In this document: one piece after another, positions 11,617-22,019 of the stretch
How the letters are laid out: every line of letters starts with the position of its first letter
Position numbering within the stretch: position 1 is the first letter of the stretch
NCBI GenBank assembly: GCA_034440635.1
Contig: JAOTON010000056.1
Span: 999,501-1,063,500, forward strand
Source of the DNA: Lepas anatifera
Taxonomy: Eukaryota; Arthropoda; Thecostraca; Lepadidae
Length of the DNA stretch: 64,000 nucleotides
Reading direction: 5' to 3'
Position numbers and translations under genes: made by a program
Notes under the pieces: generated by a model
The model's input: only the letters and a program-made list of their open reading frames with translations
Told to the model about the DNA's origin: nothing
Database searches by the model: none

Positions 11617-12397
11617 GAAGTATGTCCTGCCGCTTATCACGAAGGCAAACAAGGTGTTTCAGTCAGAAGCTGCCCAGGTGCACGCGGTGCGTAGCGTCCT
11701 CCTGCAGTTATACCTAACCATCGCCAAGAACTTTCTCCGGTCGGAACAAGTCGTTGGACAGTCTCAACCCAGCGGACCCACGAAACTTCATCCCTCTTGA
11801 AGAAATGTACTGTGGTACAGAAGAGGAAACCGTTGTGCTGGGTGAGATAGTACCGTTGGACGTACTGATGTCATTCCGGGTGCGTGTGCAGAGGTTTTAC
11901 ATCGAACTTTGTGTGCAGATCACAAGCCGGTTTGATTTTAATGATGCAACATGGCAACTGCTCGAAAGTCTTGACCCAAAATCAGACGCAAAATCGGTAG
12001 TGCCCTTGGCGGTACGATTCCCAAACATCCTCTCCAGAGAAGAGCTAGAAGATGCAAACACGGAGTGGCGCCAGCTGAAAAACAGAGGCATGGACAACCT
12101 CCCCAGCCCCGAGCTGCCCGTCGAGCACTACTGGCGGGAAGTTCAGGCGTGGAGAGACGTCAGTGGCCGCCCAGCGTTCCCCAAGCTGGGTAAGCTCTCC
12201 AAGAGCTCACTCCCCCACTCGAGTGCAGCGGCTGAGCGAGTGTTCTCAGCGATGAGCCTCGTGAAAACCCCGACACGGAACCGCCTGGAAGTTGACACGG
12301 TTGCGGGGCTGTTGCGCACCAAGCTGAATGTGTTCCCGTCTTGTCATGAGTGGACCCCCAGCGAGAAAATGAGGAAACGTTTGAAGTAGGCCTTAGG

Positions 12398-12664
12398 CAA
12401 AGGCGGATCCAGGATTGCCGATCGGGGGGGCACCTTCTCGGGGGGGCGCCATCCGGACCGGGGGGCGCCATCCGGACCAGGGGGCGCCATTTATGACCGG
12501 CAAAAGCTATCAGGTGGGCGCCAAATCCTATCGGTGGGCGCCGACTTTCGCATCCTGGGGGGGGTGGGAAGCGACATTACAGGGGGGCGCCATCGACCTT
12601 TCAGGGGGCGCCGAGGGTCGATCGGGGGGCACGTGCCCCCCTTGCCCCCCTGGATCCGCCTATG
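12398..12664. mobile_element. hAT MITE, 267 bp, one base after the transposase stop codon
   Basis: A perfect 8-bp TSD GCCTTAGG flanks the element (12390-12397 and 12665-12672). The termini are CAAAGGCGGATCCAGG and, complemented, CATAGGCGGATCCAGG. The interior has about eight copies of GGGGGCGCC, typical of subterminal repeats, and a CACGTG hairpin near 12630. It is noncoding. It lies immediately downstream of the TAG stop at 12387-12389, so it would sit in the 3'UTR of the transposase. Confidence 0.85.
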
Positions 12665-12672
12665 GCCTTAGG

Positions 12673-13796
12673 ACGAAGGAATGGAGGCTGCATAACCTCG
12701 GGATCACTGCAATTTCAAGGTTAGTCCTGGTTTTTTAAATGTTGATTAATGGGCTGAATATAAGTTTGTGAATCTGTCCTTGAGCTGATATGGGGTCCCC
12801 CGGGGTTGTGCAAGGTCCCGTGTATTAGGCCTCAGATATCGTACTGCGATCTAAAGCAAGAAACTTGATCTGCAGGACTCTCAAACTGGATTTTTAGCTC
12901 TTTCCAAACACATTATGGGAAACTATGGTCTATCATGAAAACATGAAACATGAAACTCAACATTGGGTGACCGTGCCGTATCCCCACCCATGTGACGTAT
13001 TAAGCTTCTAACCTCAGATTTAGAGGTGTTGCCGCAAAAATGGAGGTTCCGTGCAACCGGCAACTCCCCCTCCCCCTTCTACAAATCCCGGATCCGCTCA
13101 TGCCATGGCCAGAGATAACTGCCATATTTGTGTTGGTTCTCTTTCGACTCCAGTATGAAACACTTCACAGTGTTCCCCTATGGCTGCCAGGTGCTAACCT
13201 GTAATGCGATTTACTTTTCATCTGTTAAATTCTGTAAAATGTTCGTGAAAATGGACGTTTAAGATTTAGGTACTTCTTTCTGGTACACTCGGGTGCCCCT
13301 TTGCTACATTCTGGTACCGATTTGATACAACGTCGGAAAATTTCTGGTACGCTCGAAAAGAACCAAATGGCAACGCTGGGCTGCTGCCTTCCTCCAGGAG
13401 TTCCTGAAGTGGTTGAACGGCCTCGGCAGTTCCGAAGAGTCTGCACGCCTTATGAGATTCCTGAAGCTGCCGTGCGTCTTTAGCAACCTCCGATGTTGCT
13501 CCCGGTTATGGGTGTACTCTCTTCATCACCGCAGTTCAAGACTCTACAAAATAAATATGGGAGAGCTGCGTTTCTTACTTAAAAATGTTACCTTTAGGAC
13601 ACTGTATGGCCAGTAGAGTAAATCAGTGTCCCGGAGAACACCTACAATTCTACTATTGAGTATCAAATGGCGATAGCACGAGTATTGATGACATCTTGAG
13701 CGAAATAGCGAACATTCGGACCATACAATTTTGAATCAGATTCTACCGGTATGAAACAGAATGACCACACCGCCTTTGGCAGGTGAACTACAGCTG
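12673..13796. other. No gene seen between transposase and GPCR exon
   Basis: No convincing coding exon is visible. A lone hAT-like right terminus (CCCGGATCCGCTCATG) ends at about 13103 without a matching left end. If the GPCR exon at 13803-14926 is spliced as inferred, this stretch is intron on the minus strand. The final C-terminal exon was not found here. Confidence 0.4.
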
Positions 13797-13802
13797 CCTT
13801 AC

Positions 13803-14926
13803 CTGCGGAAGTCCTTGCTCCAGCACGCGTAGATGACGGGGTTCATGGCGGAGTTGATCCATCCAAGCCAGGTCACCACGGTCAGCACCAGTTCCGGGTG
13901 ACGGATACAGTCGTAGCACACGCCCGACAGCAGGTTCACGATAAAAAACGGCAGCCAGCAGCCGATAAACACGCCCATTACGATTCCGAGCGTCTTAGCC
14001 GCCTTCCGCTCCTTGGAGAACTTCGCCAGCTTGCGGCTGAAGGAGAAGTTCTTCACGTTCTTAGAGGCGGACAGGTTACCGCGAGACGAGCCGAACGCCT
14101 CGGCACCGCTGTAACTGGAGCAGTCGTCTTCGACATCAGCAGAAGCGGCAGTGTCCAGACGTCCGCTGCCACCTCCGCGGTGCATCCGCAACGTCAGTCC
14201 TCCCGAGTCGCCGCCGTTCACGCTCACCTGCTTCGATCCCAGCTTCAGACAGCGCATCTGCTCGGTGGCAGCGCGGTAGATGCGGAAGTAGACAATCAGC
14301 ATGATGGCCAGTGGGCCGTAGAACGAGATGACGGACGAGAAGGCCAGGTAGCCGATGTTGTCGGTGAAGATGCATGCACCAGGAGGCGAAGGTTCCGAGA
14401 CAGCACGCCACCATCCAATTGCTGGAAATGAGATGAGCGCTGAGCACACCCACACCAGCGCGATCAAAGCGCACGCACGCCGCTCACTCATCTTCCCCGG
14501 GTAGGTGAAGGGGTCCCGAATGGCCCAGTAGCGGTCCAGCGAAATCACACACAGGTTCAGGATGCTGGCCGTCGAGCCGAGCACATCGAAGCTGTGCCAG
14601 AGGTCGCACCAGACGGGCCCGAACATCCAGAAGCCGTCGGTGGCCACCAGCGACGCCCCGAACGTCATTACGAACGCGCCCACGATCGTGTCGGAAACGG
14701 CCAGCGACATGATAAAGTAGTTAGTCACCGTGTGCAGCACGCGCTCACGCACCACCGCCACGATCACCAGCGCGTTTCCCACCATCACGAACACGCAGAA
14801 GAAGTACAACAGCACGGCCAGCGCGATGCTCTGCGGACCCACCTCTGGCATCGCGTCATCACTCTCGTTGGCTGCCGGCACCGGCAGCGTGCCGTTGATG
14901 GCAACGGCGGCCACCCGCGCCGCCAT
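13803..14926 (-). CDS. Dop1R2-like (DAMB/DOP2) dopamine receptor, main exon
   Basis: This is a rhodopsin-class GPCR of the plasma membrane. The family binds dopamine and couples to Gs/Gq in insect neurons. Numbering from the Met at 14926, residues 1-374 show N-glycosylation sites at N11 and N20, TM1 with GN at 50-51, TM2 with D79, and TM3 with C107, amine-binding D114 and DRY at 131-133. They also show ECL2 C185, TM5 serines 197, 198 and 201 for the catechol, TM6 CWLPFF, and TM7 NPVIYACW. The third loop keeps LKLGSKQV, LTLRMHRGG and FSRKLAKF, hallmarks of invertebrate Dop1R2. The frame then meets TAA, but that TAA sits inside a consensus donor (CCGCAG|GTAAGG, exon end 13803, phase 2), so the C-terminal tail is on another exon. 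The start is uncertain: Met 14926 has a good context, and the frame stays open upstream past 15175. No cytoplasmic tail or cysteine palmitoylation site is visible. Confidence 0.9.
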
Positions 14927-16079
14927 CACCCGCACCTCGTTTCGCCGGCGGCGACGGCCGAATACTGGTGTCGCGACGCCGGCCACGGCGGGACTGGGGA
15001 CGCACGCGCCGCTCCTGGGCATGCGCAGGTCCGCGCTTGTGCGGAGGGGCCGCTGTGGGCTGGTGAGGGTCTGCGCCAGACGACGTCGTCCAAGGATAAT
15101 GACGAGTGGGTGATGGGTCATCGGGTTGATGAAGAAATTTAGACCCAAGGTGTGATAGATGTTTGCAAACGTCACGATGGAGCGACGAGGAAATTTCTTG
15201 CAGGTTATGATGTGGATGGGAGGAAAAGCAAACTTTTACAAAGGTGACCTAGAAAGTTTGTTTAGGGCCGTCTAGTTATCCGAAATCTATATAACTTGTT
15301 TCGGAGCCAAGTTTCTATAGCGTTTGGGTCCAGATCGCTACTCAGGAAACGTGCAGTGGCAGTGCACTGTTGAAGGCTTGGGATAGATTCCCCTGAGACG
15401 CTCCGGCGCCCAATATTAACCAACGTAGGTCGGCGTGCAACTGACTGGTGAGAGGGTAACCTGAGCGGGATGGAACTCCACGTGCTTCGTGGAAAGTTGA
15501 ACATCGACTTCAAAATGAGCCCGTCAGTGCGGGCATTGCTCGTTCGGATGGCGCGGTCAGGGTCTCCGTGACAAGCCCATAGATGGCTGTAGTGAGGCTT
15601 TGATCGCAAAACCGAACCCGCAACAGCTTGGTCAAAATGTGTAACGAAAAAAGATGTAAGCCCATTGGGAGCCTTAAATTTTAAGGCATCTTGACACCAA
15701 TCTCTCGGATATTGACTTTGTATATGCTTTGCTGTAGCATTTCTAAGAAGAAAGATACATGGGTCCCTTTCCTAACCTAGCCCATTTACAACCGTCGTTA
15801 CGTTTTTGCAACAAAAACATGTCATGTTATGATCGGAATTTGCAGAGCAGGAGGTGCTTCTGGGTACAAAAATCCAACTTAAGCTGTAATGTTAAAATTT
15901 TTGGGAGTTCTGGTGGTCGAGGTGAAAATTCTTACCATTCACATCTATTGTGGCACTATGGCCATCAAACTCAATTTTTAGTTACATTTGTCGGACTTCA
16001 AAAACGTAGATGAGTTAACTTATGCAGCGAACTAGCCTAGTTTGTATAAAAACCCCAGGAATGAAAATACGATTTATCC
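14927..16079. other. GPCR upstream region, no confident gene
   Basis: The minus-strand frame of the receptor remains open from 14926 up to about 15230, including two further Met codons. The encoded sequence is not receptor-like, so it may be 5'UTR or a longer N-terminus. A 115-codon minus frame at 15262-15609 has no recognisable domain. Nothing else is supported. Confidence 0.4.
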
Positions 16080-17505
16080 CTACGGTATTTCTTATAATAA
16101 AAAGTTGAAGAAGAGCCTTCGATTGCAAACAAAACTGTGGCAATGAAGTTAGCGTGCGATATCTATAAAAGATGGAGACATATTTCATCCATGTATAGTA
16201 TTATTCTACATGAACGACAAAGGTCGCTATTTTGACAGGTTTAACAACGAAATACTTTGGTATAACAACTGCAAAAGTTTTATTTCGTTCATCGAGCAGA
16301 AAACGTGCAAAAATAACATTTTCGGCCGCCTTATTTGGTGTTTAATGATGCACCGGAAAATGAAGTAAGTGATTTTTGTGACGCCCCGGGAAATGGGTTT
16401 TACTATTCCGCTCCTATTCCGCTCAACATATTATGTCTTAGAACAATTTATGGTACATTCCTTCGGAAAATTCATACAATGAACGGGGGGTCAGTTCCAT
16501 GTCAGGGGCCTGAGGTTGAATGGAGGTCCCAAAACATTATCCGCCCCCCCCACGCTCCCGAGCCCGCGGCGGAGCGCCTGACATGGGTCCCATCGCTGGG
16601 GGAACGGGAACAGGGTGGATGTATCCCCCCAATTCTGAGACTGAAGGAGATGGATAATGTTTTGTCCCCCTTAATGCACGCGAGAGCCCATCCGCTTTCC
16701 CTAACACTCACATCATAACGGCGAATAGCAATGCGCGGGCTTTTCCAGAGTACCTACACCTGTTGCAGTCACAAGTTCCGTGCGAATCCTGTCTGTGGGT
16801 GCAGAGCGCCAGTTTGTTCTCTCCGGGGACCCTCGACAGCTAAGTGCTTTCTTTCTCACTTTTTCTTTCTCACTCACTCACTCACTCACTCTCTTGTTAT
16901 GCAACCAGATATGTCTGCTTTGGATGCATTCTCTGGTACAAAAAGACGATTTGTCGCTAATAGATCGTTTTAAAATGCAAGTTGAAGAAGAGCCTACGGG
17001 TGCAAGCAGAATTGCAGCAGCGAGGAGAGGCGTCGTCTGGATGAAGGATGGGGACACTTGTCTAGATTCATGTATATTTAACGTGAACGACATGTATTGT
17101 TTGCGGTTTTTTGTGTCAGTTCTCAGAAAACTGTAAGAATTGTATTCCATTTCCCGATCACAAAACATGCAAAGCTCACATTTCAGGAGCTTAGAATTTC
17201 ACATTTCAAGAGATTGAAAGAGCTTGAAGACAGCTCTGTCTTGGGGATGAGGTGGCTTAGTGGATAGCACCCTTGTCTTCTAAGCCACTGGTCCCGGGTT
17301 CAAGTCCCTGTGGAGCCTCTGAATAAGTCTATCTGATCCCCAAAATCCCTTCCAGCAGGGTGAGAACTGGCGACGCCGTATATCGTTGGCAGTTGGTGCA
17401 TCGTTAAACCCCAGCAATTATTATATCACCTCTGTCTTATCTGGTGTTTGATGATACATGAAAACTGAATTTCCAACGCCCCGACAACTGGGTATCCCTA
17501 CTAGC
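16080..17505. repeat. Diverged tandem duplication, second copy carrying a SINE
   Basis: Phrases near 16104 (GTTGAAGAAGAGCCT) recur near 16981. Those near 16325 (TTATTTGGTGTTTAATGATG) recur at about 17437, as do GACGCCCCGGG / AACGCCCCGAC. The two copies are roughly 16080-16420 and 16970-17505. The second copy alone contains the SINE at 17243-17429, so the first serves as the empty site. A (TCAC)n run lies between them at about 16870-16892. Coding potential is weak and unrecognised. Confidence 0.55.
17243..17429 (+). mobile_element. tRNA-derived SINE (family S1), copy 1
   Basis: The head has GGTGGCTTAGTGGATAGCAC (A box) and GGGTTCAAGTCC (B box), resembling tRNA-Arg(TCT)-type sequence with CTTCTAA in the anticodon position. 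The tail half contains GTTAAACCCC and ends AATTATTAT. A 9-bp TSD CTCTGTCTT lies at 17234-17242 and 17430-17438. It is a Pol III-type retroposon that depends on a LINE. Other copies are at 20234, 38552 and 44243. Confidence 0.85.
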
Positions 17506-18140
17506 TTAGCCATGGCAAAGAGTGCCATCGTTGGGCTTAAATAGGTTTCCGATGTCGTCCTTTGTGGTTGAAGTGAAACATTTGAGTCTAATAAGTACTG
17601 CTCTCTGAGGTTTAATAAATCTATCTGGCTTACGCAGTGCAGATTTTTAGGTTGAGCACTGGTGGATGCCCTCTCCCCTGCGAATTAGATACTACGCCAC
17701 GTAGGCTGGGTGGCACGTAGGCACGTGTGCAGCTTTCTGCGCCAGTCAAAGGTTGTAGACTGGAACAAGGAGCTGCCAACATTTCGGACAGGCTGCCTCA
17801 CTCTGCCTTACCGTTACTAGTATAAGGGGCGGGCAAGGGATTAGCCGCTTTAATTATTCGCAGGGATGTTCGAAACTTGCCTCAGGGTGATTGGACTGGC
17901 TTTGACTGGCACGAATGGCTCCCAAATGATTTTCTTAACAGTTTTTGTGAAAGGGAATAGACCGCTTTGTCGAAATTCTAAAAACTGCTTTGTATGGACA
18001 AAACAGGTCTGAAAAATCATAAAATCATTGTTCAACCTACAATCACTCAAAACAAATATATCGCCTTTTGTCATACTACACTGGGTTGGCCCAAGCATCT
18101 CGTGTAATCAGGAATCTGCCAGATTGCGGCGACTTGAGAC

Positions 18141-19784
18141 CAGAGATGGCCTACGTTGCGTTACGAAATGATTTTTCCGTAGCCGTAGCTCTGGAAATGA
18201 AACGTAGCGAAGTTACGTCATATATGTATATAACTTCTCGTGATCTCGATCGCGGTACTAAGAGTTCTTGGTAACGACTTACTTTAATTTGAAATGAAGA
18301 AATGATGATATTTGAAAAATTAGCTATCAACCCATTGCTTAAAAAAACAAACTTTAAAAATTTCACGAGAAGTGCATCAAATCGCCGTAAATTAAGATCG
18401 CGACGTTTTGGTGGGTAGTGTAAATCACGGATACATTTTTGGGCCTGTGCAACATAGAAGTCGGTTGGTTTCGATTTATAGATTAGTCTTTTCAACTGGT
18501 GACAAGAATTTCCAACCAATGATCACACACATCAGCCACTCCAAAAGACCTTATGTATCAAAATGCAACTGATGACAAAGCGTGTGAAACCGGCGACCGG
18601 AAAATGCCCACGCGCTGTGTCTGTCTGAATGTGCAGTTGGGACACTTTCGGTTCAGGATATTCAGTTTTCAAGAAAATAGCGTGCTATTTTATTTCATAG
18701 TACAGCTTCTATTTGCTTTGATTAACACCCGATGAACCTTCGAACCACCATCCGTCACGTTTTGGCTCAGATCAATATTGAAGTCATGACAGATCAAAGA
18801 AGGTGGCATGTTAGACAAGAGTTTCGAGCTCTAGCGTCTGACAGAGTTGAGTTAGAACAGTTTTTAAGCACCATTTGCTCCCTCTCATTACGGCAAATCG
18901 AATGATGTATAATATGACTATATGACTATACTAGGTTAAAACACAAAAATTACCTGACCTGACGTCAGGTCAAGGTCACTGTCTAATCTAGCATAGACAA
19001 TATGCACATCAATCGACTCGCAATACCAATCTAAATGTAATGGTATCAAAATAAAAGCTTCATTTTCACTGCCTGCGAAGTTATTGACCCAATCTGAAAA
19101 TCTGCTCAAGTAGCTCAGATGACCTCTCAGAGATCAATGGTAAAAAATGCAACAGGAACTTAGAAAGGAGCCCAGGATACTACGATTTGGGGGATATGAA
19201 GGTATTCTCAGCTTTATCTACACAAATACAGTCCACTATATGTTTTCCTAATGCACTTCCAACGGAGAGGTCATGCTCCGTACCTGACCTTAGGTCATCG
19301 ATATGAAAAATCCCACAATACATGTTGTATGTACTCGGTGGACCCATGGTGTAGTATCAGTTTCAATCCGATATATTCACGCCTTTCTTACTTATGCTAC
19401 CTTAAACCTTTTGGAGGTGAGGTCACTTAACCGGCACTGGTCACTTGACATGAGATGACACAACCTTAAAATTTTTGGGAAATTGATCAAGGATAAGGTG
19501 TGCCTAGTACAGCGGCGCTTCGCGATGCCGTTTTTTCATGTCGCTGGAAAAAAACCGTGGGGGTGGTCAAACACCCCCCCACCGTGGCGACGATTTCAGT
19601 ATGGATGTGTGAACAAAATGTTGGGATCGTACTACGATATATTTTTACCGTAGCCGAAGCTAAAATACCGTAATTCCGTAGTCTATGAAACATAACGTAA
19701 CGTAATTTCGTAGCGTAGCTTTGCCCAAAATCGAACCGTAACGTAGCGTAATTCGGCAACGTAACCTAGCGTAGGCCATCTCTG
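18141..19784. mobile_element. hAT-like element of family R1 (1.64 kb)
   Basis: The termini are CAGAGATGGCCTACG at both ends (inverted). The flanks are CTTGAGAC on the left and CTGAGAC on the right, an 8-bp duplication that has lost one T. The subterminal regions are crowded with TTACG/TAGCG-type short repeats. No transposase frame is left. The interior contains AGGTCA-type palindromes and a hairpin-prone CAAACACCCCC box. Partial copies are at 26000-27985 (minus), 43870-44760 (plus) and probably 22020-22590 (minus). Confidence 0.78.
18955..18972. other. Perfect 18-bp palindrome with AGGTCA half-sites
   Basis: TGACCTGACGTCAGGTCA is a perfect palindrome: a CRE-like TGACGTCA core flanked by two AGGTCA half-sites. 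It is followed directly by AAGGTCA, another half-site. It lies inside the R1 transposon. A related but decayed version (CTGACCTAAGGCCAGGTCA) is at about 44080-44097. Nuclear-receptor binding is only an inference. Confidence 0.5.
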
Positions 19785-20233
19785 CTGAGACATGTAAGGT
19801 TGCTTGGCCCCCATTCGTTAAAATTTATCACGTGATATGTTCTGCCAGATGGGATTCTTCCATGGTTTGAAATAAGGTAGCATGGAATAGAGATACTCGA
19901 TGGCATAGGTATCTCTATTCTATGAAGGTGGTAATCCCCTACATTGAACATTAAAGCCTGCGGAAATCTTATACAGAGAGCTTTGGGTGAAGCGAAATGC
20001 GCCAATGGTGGCTTCTCGACACGCTCTACACCTCAAAACCCATTATAAAGGTGGGACAATGCCTATAAGTCTCATCATGAAGCAGCGTAGTGCATTCCTC
20101 TGAGCTCGCCATACATCTAGAACGACCTGAAACGTTTGCTGAGGTCCAGAGACGGATGTTACCCTCACGCCTTCTTTTACCAGTCATTCTCCGGCCACTC
20201 TGAAGCTTCTTGCAGATGAGTTACGACTGTCGA

Positions 20234-20403
20234 TAATAATAATTGTTGGGGTTTAACGACGCACCAACTGCCAGGGTCATACGGCGTCGCCAACTCTCAC
20301 CCTGTTGGTAGGGATTTCGCGGATCAGAGGCTCCGCCGGGACTTGAACCCGGGACCGGTGGCTTAGAAGACAAGGGTGCTATCCAATAAGCCACCTCATC
20401 CCC
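20234..20403 (-). mobile_element. tRNA-derived SINE S1, copy 2
   Basis: This is the same family as 17243-17429 in opposite orientation. The A box reads on the minus strand near 20370-20400 and the AATTATT tail is at 20234-20244. The 14-bp TSD GTTACGACTGTCGA is perfect (20220-20233 and 20404-20417), which suggests a relatively recent insertion. Confidence 0.88.
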
Positions 20404-20417
20404 GTTACGACTGTCGA

Positions 20418-21696
20418 CTCCTTCTCTCTTGAGAGGGCGGATTTAAACTTATTGACGCTCCACAGGCAGCTTTAATTACAGATTTCAAAGATGTTGGTGA
20501 GGCGTGACAAGAAATGGGCCGTGGCATTCACGTTGGAGTCAAAAGGCCAGCCCTAGGCCAAAAGACCGGCTCAGGGAAATGAAAACGTAATAAAACATTA
20601 TCTTGGAGAGATTTGCAGGAGAATGGCTCTAGAAATACGCTTCAGGACATCATTTCAAGCAAAAGAAGCGCTAGGAGGCGTGTTTCAGTAGCAGGCCGTG
20701 ACGAGCTTCACTGCTAGATGGATATTTGCCGGAAAATTCAGCAGACCTCGGTTACTCTGCACTTGTTTTGCAAGGGGCTGCTCACATACGACGGGTGGCT
20801 CAAGGGGAGGGATCTGATATTTTCTGACATTTTCTGACAACGGAGAGAGGAGTCTGGCTTTTTCTGACGAATTCTGATGGGGAATAATCGGCTTGAGTGA
20901 AATGACTTTATGAACGAGAGTTGCGTATTCCAAAGACAGTTGTAGAGCGGGTACTTCCGAGTTTCGCTACCAAACATGCTACGATTATAGCATGGTACCA
21001 GTTTTAGCGTATTTTACTAGGAAAATAATAGAAATTGTGCCGGCCAAGTACTTTAATACAATATTGAACCACAAACAGCTAAAACTGAAGTCCGTTTGTT
21101 TTGCTTAAAACAAAACAAGGAAACGTAGGCTATTGTTTTGTTTTCTTAACGCCCTTTTGCATTACTTTTAAGGCCATATTTATGATATTATCTGCTTTCC
21201 TGTTCCATATAGCCTCCATATACCACCAAAGTCTAAAAGCAAAAAAAGACATCATGTGGTGTCACATTTGGCCTACGATTTAACTAAACGGTTACTAGAC
21301 GGTTTTCGGGGAAACCCAAGTCGAAAAACAAAACAAGAAAACAAACTTCTCGGGGTGAAAGATGTGGCAGCAAGATGCTTATTATTCACTCAAAAGCGAG
21401 TTTAAATATAAAAAGGACCAAGGTCCATCTTTACATTGAAGTTGACTAGTTTAGTTGGAAGTTGACTGACTGGTTCAGTTGAAATGCCAAAACCCTGCTT
21501 ATAAACTGAAAAGGCATATTTTTGAGAGGGGGGGGCAAAGACATAGTTTTGCCCCGATATTGTTTTGGTTTGGGGGTAGGGGAAATTCATTTTGGCCTCC
21601 CCCCTGGACCGGTCACTGCTTCTCACGTCATTCGTTGAGCTCTTGCATGCTTTAACAAAGCGCAACAATGTTTTGAGCTATAGGTAGTTATAATCT
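20418..21696. other. No gene seen
   Basis: The stretch is AT-rich to mixed. The motif TTTCTGACGAATTCTGA with GGGGAGGG near 20810-20885 recurs at 23705-23790, indicating another dispersed repeat. No coding exon is supported. Confidence 0.4.
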
Positions 21697-21912
21697 GTGG
21701 ATGCCCAAACTCTCCTCACCAGTATCCCAAGTTTAAATAGGACAGATGTCAACGAGATCGTGCCGGGGAAAGCCTTTAGCAAATTTTCCGACTTGGAGAA
21801 GCTTATCTACCATAAGGAACAAGAAGAGCTGAAGATGTGGGCGAGCATTTCAATAAAAGGCAAAACTGAAGTATGGAATGAGTTTGATTTTATAATGACG
21901 CGAGGAAGATAA
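21697..21912 (+). CDS. Unrecognised 71-codon open frame
   Basis: The frame has a balanced amino-acid composition, including NEIVPGKAFSKFSDLEKLIY and a charged, possibly helical second half. It is bounded by ATG and TAA and stands out from the low-complexity surroundings. I do not recognise a family. It could be an exon fragment, a remnant of a transposon protein, or chance. Confidence 0.2.
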   Translation: MDAQTLLTSIPSLNRTDVNEIVPGKAFSKFSDLEKLIYHKEQEELKMWASISIKGKTEVWNEFDFIMTRGR

Positions 21913-22019
21913 TTCTGCTGTGATTTTTCTCAACATGTGCTATCAGAAAAACCTTATTAGAGGGTGAAACTATGCCTGAAGCTTGAAAGCTCACAATCAG
22001 AAAAATTTCGATCCCGCTT

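Larger units (their letters stand above)
4782..12389 (+). pseudogene. BED-finger hAT transposase, split by insertions
   Basis: hAT transposases cut and paste elements that leave 8-bp target duplications. The coding sequence begins at ATG 4782 and runs 28 codons to LKP-W at 4867. It is broken by the 4868-10496 element and resumes at 10505 in the same frame. A BED-type zinc finger follows at once (FCRFC, then HLKKH, about 10540-10600). Next come the DDE-type segments LIMDETTD (about 10925-10950) and GFAADNAS, then RWLSL near 11408. The hAT dimerisation motif SSAAAERVFS is near 12221-12250, and the stop is at 12387-12389. Three +1 frameshifts are visible: in the A5 run at 11110-11114, the G4 run at 11155-11158, and near 11753. 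Together they restore the starting frame. A 51-bp in-frame insertion lies at 11553-11603. The intact product would be about 650 residues. Domestication cannot be excluded, but the breaks point to a dead copy or to consensus errors in homopolymers. Confidence 0.85.
17945..20068. mobile_element. Element E1, second copy, interrupted
   Basis: Sequence at 17945-18140 and 19785-20068 matches, in the same order, the two halves of the element at 664-1102 (shared phrases include TTTGTC..ATTCTAAAAA, TGGTTTGAAATAAGGTAG and ACAGAGAGCTTTGGGTGAA). The 1644-bp hAT element at 18141-19784 splits it. A short inserted repeat around 19880-19925 carries the phrase GGTATCTCTATTC. The TTAA flanks seen in the first copy are not preserved. 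Confidence 0.65.

Noticed and set aside
12700..13796. C-terminal exon of the dopamine receptor
   Set aside because: I looked on the minus strand for a frame continuing with an aromatic/leucine-cysteine tail after an acceptor. None was convincing.
13898..15142. Long plus-strand frames opposite the receptor exon
   Set aside because: They are antisense shadows of a GC-rich coding exon. Their translations are Arg/His/Ala-rich without domains, while the minus strand has a full seven-helix receptor.
17243..17320. A functional tRNA-Arg(TCT) gene
   Set aside because: The head is followed by a non-tRNA tail, occurs in at least four copies with TSDs, and the anticodon stem is not well paired.
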